64,000 bases of DNA, from the NCBI RefSeq assembly GCF_004193775.1, contig NC_041011.1, positions 45,081,167-45,145,166 of the forward strand, in the 5' to 3' direction. This document shows positions 62,301 through 64,000 of the stretch, one piece after another (the stretch's first letter is position 1; the number at the start of each line of letters is the position of its first letter). This DNA comes from Glycine soja (Eukaryota > Streptophyta > Magnoliopsida > Fabales > Fabaceae). The translations under genes and the position numbers were made by a program. The notes beneath the pieces are model-generated. The model saw only the letters and a program-made list of their open reading frames with translations. It made no database searches and was not told the DNA's origin.

Positions 62301-63354
62301 GGCATTCTTTATTTTGGTTGCAATTCTACTTTTGTCCACCAACCATGATGGTCTGCATATACAAGTAGAAACACAATTTTAACAATCTGAGACAATGCAT
62401 CACTTCAGAACATAAATCATAATAATCAGAAGGTCCAAAAACTAAGATCAAAATAACAACAAGAGTCCTATATCTTGAGCTTCCAAAGGATAATATCAAG
62501 AAAGAATAAATAAAAAATAGTCACAAATACAAGTGATAGAATTAATAAAAGACTAATTCAAACAAGGGAAAAACACTTGACCCTCTAAACTTAGTACAAA
62601 GATGGCTTAAAAACTCAGGAAGACATACAATCTAAGAGGCACATCAGAATAAAAAATTTATTATTTGACAGGAACTACCTAGGTCAACCAAGTAAAATTT
62701 GACATTTTTAACAAGAATTGACTAACTTTCAGATAAACTTATTATCAAGGTTTTAAATTGCAGCCTTGCGGTCCTGGTTTCATCACAATCCTTGATATTG
62801 CAGAGAAATGCCACCGATGTGACGACAATCGCACTTGCGGATACTCTGAAAACCTTGTCATTGCAGCCAAAATAGCGGTGGTGGAACATTTTTTGAAAAC
62901 CTTGCTTATGATCAACATGATTGATCACAGAGAAAATTTTCCAGAAAAGCTATTTTACAGTAAAAAAAAAATTAAGAAAAACCAAACCACGAGCATGATC
63001 AAAACTCAGGTAACACTAAGCAGCAGGCTTCCATTTCAATTATATTTACAGAAAATACTAAACTAAAGAAGGGGCATTCCACTACTATCCGCATCATCAG
63101 AAAAAGGGTGAAGAAAAGCTGAACTTTCAATTGCTCAGGGTGATCTTCTATTTAGTTCTCACTAATAGAAGAATGAAAAGAGCAGGGACAAAGCCAACTC
63201 AGAAAAACCCAAACGAAACTCCATAAAGGTATGATCTTTACATGAAAGTATCAAACCTCATTTGCAATATAGAAAGAGAAGCACAAGACAACAGTGTTCT
63301 TGTTCGATGATGTTTGAAAGTGAAGCAGAGAAGGAAAATACTTACCCAGCCATA
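59311..63354 (-). CDS. SOG1: SOG1-type NAC transcription factor, DNA-damage response master regulator
   Basis: Seven exons on the minus strand: 63354-63347, 62352-62217, 61246-61060, 60976-60492, 60401-60375, 59855-59469 and 59367-59311. All junctions are GT/AG with consistent phase and total 1287 bases (428 residues; Arabidopsis SOG1 is about 449). Start [17 protein letters not shown], then [20 protein letters not shown] and the NAC domain (about 53-214): [53 protein letters not shown] and [10 protein letters not shown]. The C-terminus keeps five Ser-Gln sites (329, 335, 351, 408, 414) and ends QDSFVSW. SOG1 is the plant functional counterpart of p53: ATM/ATR phosphorylate the SQ sites, and it activates repair, cell-cycle arrest and cell-death genes. 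The acceptor of exon 6 could also lie 12 bases upstream, in frame. Introns 1 and 2 carry transposons. Confidence 0.95.
61638..61807 (-). mobile_element. tRNA-derived SINE (Au-SINE-like) with perfect 17-bp target duplication
   Basis: The body is 61655-61790, inside the 61247-62216 intron of SOG1 and in the same orientation. On the minus strand it contains box B GGGTTCGAATCC, then AACAGCCTCTTTGCATATGC, AGGGTAAGGCTGCGTACA and a tail CAATGGGGTACGAAGTTT. This layout matches the angiosperm Au SINE family as I know it. The flanks CAACTACATAACACATA at 61638-61654 and 61791-61807 are identical 17-base target duplications. The 5' part with box A appears truncated. Confidence 0.88.
62746..62904. mobile_element. 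hAT-like MITE in SOG1 intron 1
   Basis: 159 bases with terminal inverted repeats CAAGGTTTT / AAAACCTTG, flanked by 8-base near-duplications CTTATTAT (62738-62745) and CTTATGAT (62905-62912), 7 of 8 identical. An 8-base duplication and CA-starting ends are typical of hAT elements. The interior is GC-richer than the intron (CCTTGCGGTCC, CACCGATGTGACGACAATCGC) and creates a spurious plus-strand frame. Confidence 0.7.
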
Positions 63355-64000
63355 GGAAAGAGAGGTTGGAGAATGATGCTTTCACAGGTGTGAGTGTGAG
63401 AGAGATTCAAAACCGTCTCTTTAGTATTCTCTTTCCCTCTCTTTGATTTTTTTTTTTCCTTTTAGTTTTTTTCGTTTTTAAACGCAATTTTATATTATAT
63501 TCTTATCAGAATGTTTGTGATTTATAAAGGAGGTTTTTCTATGTTTTAAAAAATATTTTAAAATGGGTAAAAAGTAATTTATTAAGAGATTTTGAGTTCA
63601 TTTATTTAAACTTTTAAAAAAAATTAAAATGTATATATTATCTATTATCTTATATATATACTAGTATTTTACTATATGTAGCATATAGGATAAAAAATAT
63701 ATTTTTATAAAACTAAAATTTATTATGAATGAATATTTTTAATATATATACCATATTTTTAATTTACGATAAATAAATGTATTTTTATTGTTGTAATTTA
63801 TTTTAAAATTATTGAAACTTAATTTAAAAATAAAGATGAAAATAATAAATTGATAGAGATAAATAAATAGTTAAAAAAACAAGTATAAAGATAAGGAAAA
63901 GTGATTTGAACTAATCGATAAAGAATTTTGTTTTTACTAAACATTAAATCAAATAAAAATTGACATTAAAATTAAGAGGTATAATTAGAAGTAATAAAAT
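63355..64000. other. SOG1 5' leader, promoter flank and AT-rich right edge
   Basis: On the minus strand the first ~100 bases before the SOG1 ATG are C/T-rich leader sequence (ACTCACACCTGTGAAAGC...). Beyond about 63440 the DNA is very AT-rich. The segment near 63800-63900 (TTATTGAAACTTAATTTAAAAATAAAGAT...) resembles 19140-19170, which suggests a dispersed repeat. Confidence 0.45.

Noticed and set aside
62758..63066. 102-codon plus-strand frame in SOG1 intron 1
   Set aside because: It is produced mainly by the hAT-like MITE and intron sequence; no known domain.
1..64000. CRISPR arrays, bacterial insertion sequences, operons or phage modules
   Set aside because: The DNA is a plant nuclear region; no such structures are present.

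Overview
This window is nuclear DNA from a flowering plant, most likely a legume and probably Glycine (soybean or a close relative). The evidence is spliced genes with plant GT/AG junctions, very AT-rich intergenic DNA, a nuclear tRNA gene with a Pol III T-run, plant transposon remnants (a tRNA-derived SINE, MITEs, solo LTRs), and plant-only regulatory families (HHO/NIGT1, WIP zinc finger, RAV/TEMPRANILLO, DVL/RTFL, SOG1). The species call is an inference from protein and repeat resemblance; no search was run.

Layout from left to right. 1-777 (-): 5' part of an HHO/NIGT1 GARP repressor gene running off the left edge. About 0.85-12.5 kb: gene-poor, with a MITE-like element and a probable solo LTR of a Ty3/gypsy element. 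12588-13772 (+): a two-exon WIP-type C2H2 zinc-finger gene. 13.8-20.5 kb: gene-poor, with a 34-bp perfect palindrome and a 203-bp tandem duplication. 20545-21600 (-): an intronless RAV/TEM AP2-B3 gene, a GC-rich island in AT-rich surroundings. 21.8-37 kb: a long gene-poor tract with a copia-like solo LTR and decayed gene or retroelement fragments. 37880-38455 (+): a nuclear gene for organellar ribosomal protein bS16. 39364-39542: a foldback MITE. 42919-42990 (+): tRNA-Asp(GUC). 50418-50558 (+): a 46-residue DVL/RTFL micropeptide gene. 53.9-55.6 kb: an LTR-like sequence with internal duplication. 59311-63354 (-): the complete seven-exon SOG1-type NAC gene of the DNA-damage response, with a SINE and a hAT-like MITE in its introns.

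The genes form no operon; each has its own regulation. Five of the seven encode developmental, nutrient or stress transcription factors or a growth peptide. HHO, TEM/RAV and SOG1 on one strand in this order matches the Arabidopsis chromosome 1 neighbourhood as I recall it (HHO3-TEM1-SOG1), and the paralogous Arabidopsis region carries HHO2, RTFL15 and TEM2. The window therefore looks like an expanded version of an old conserved block. I saw no previously undescribed multi-gene system. The most useful observations are the short DVL gene, the conserved block, the five-site SQ pattern and unusual exons of SOG1, and the transposon insertions in its introns.
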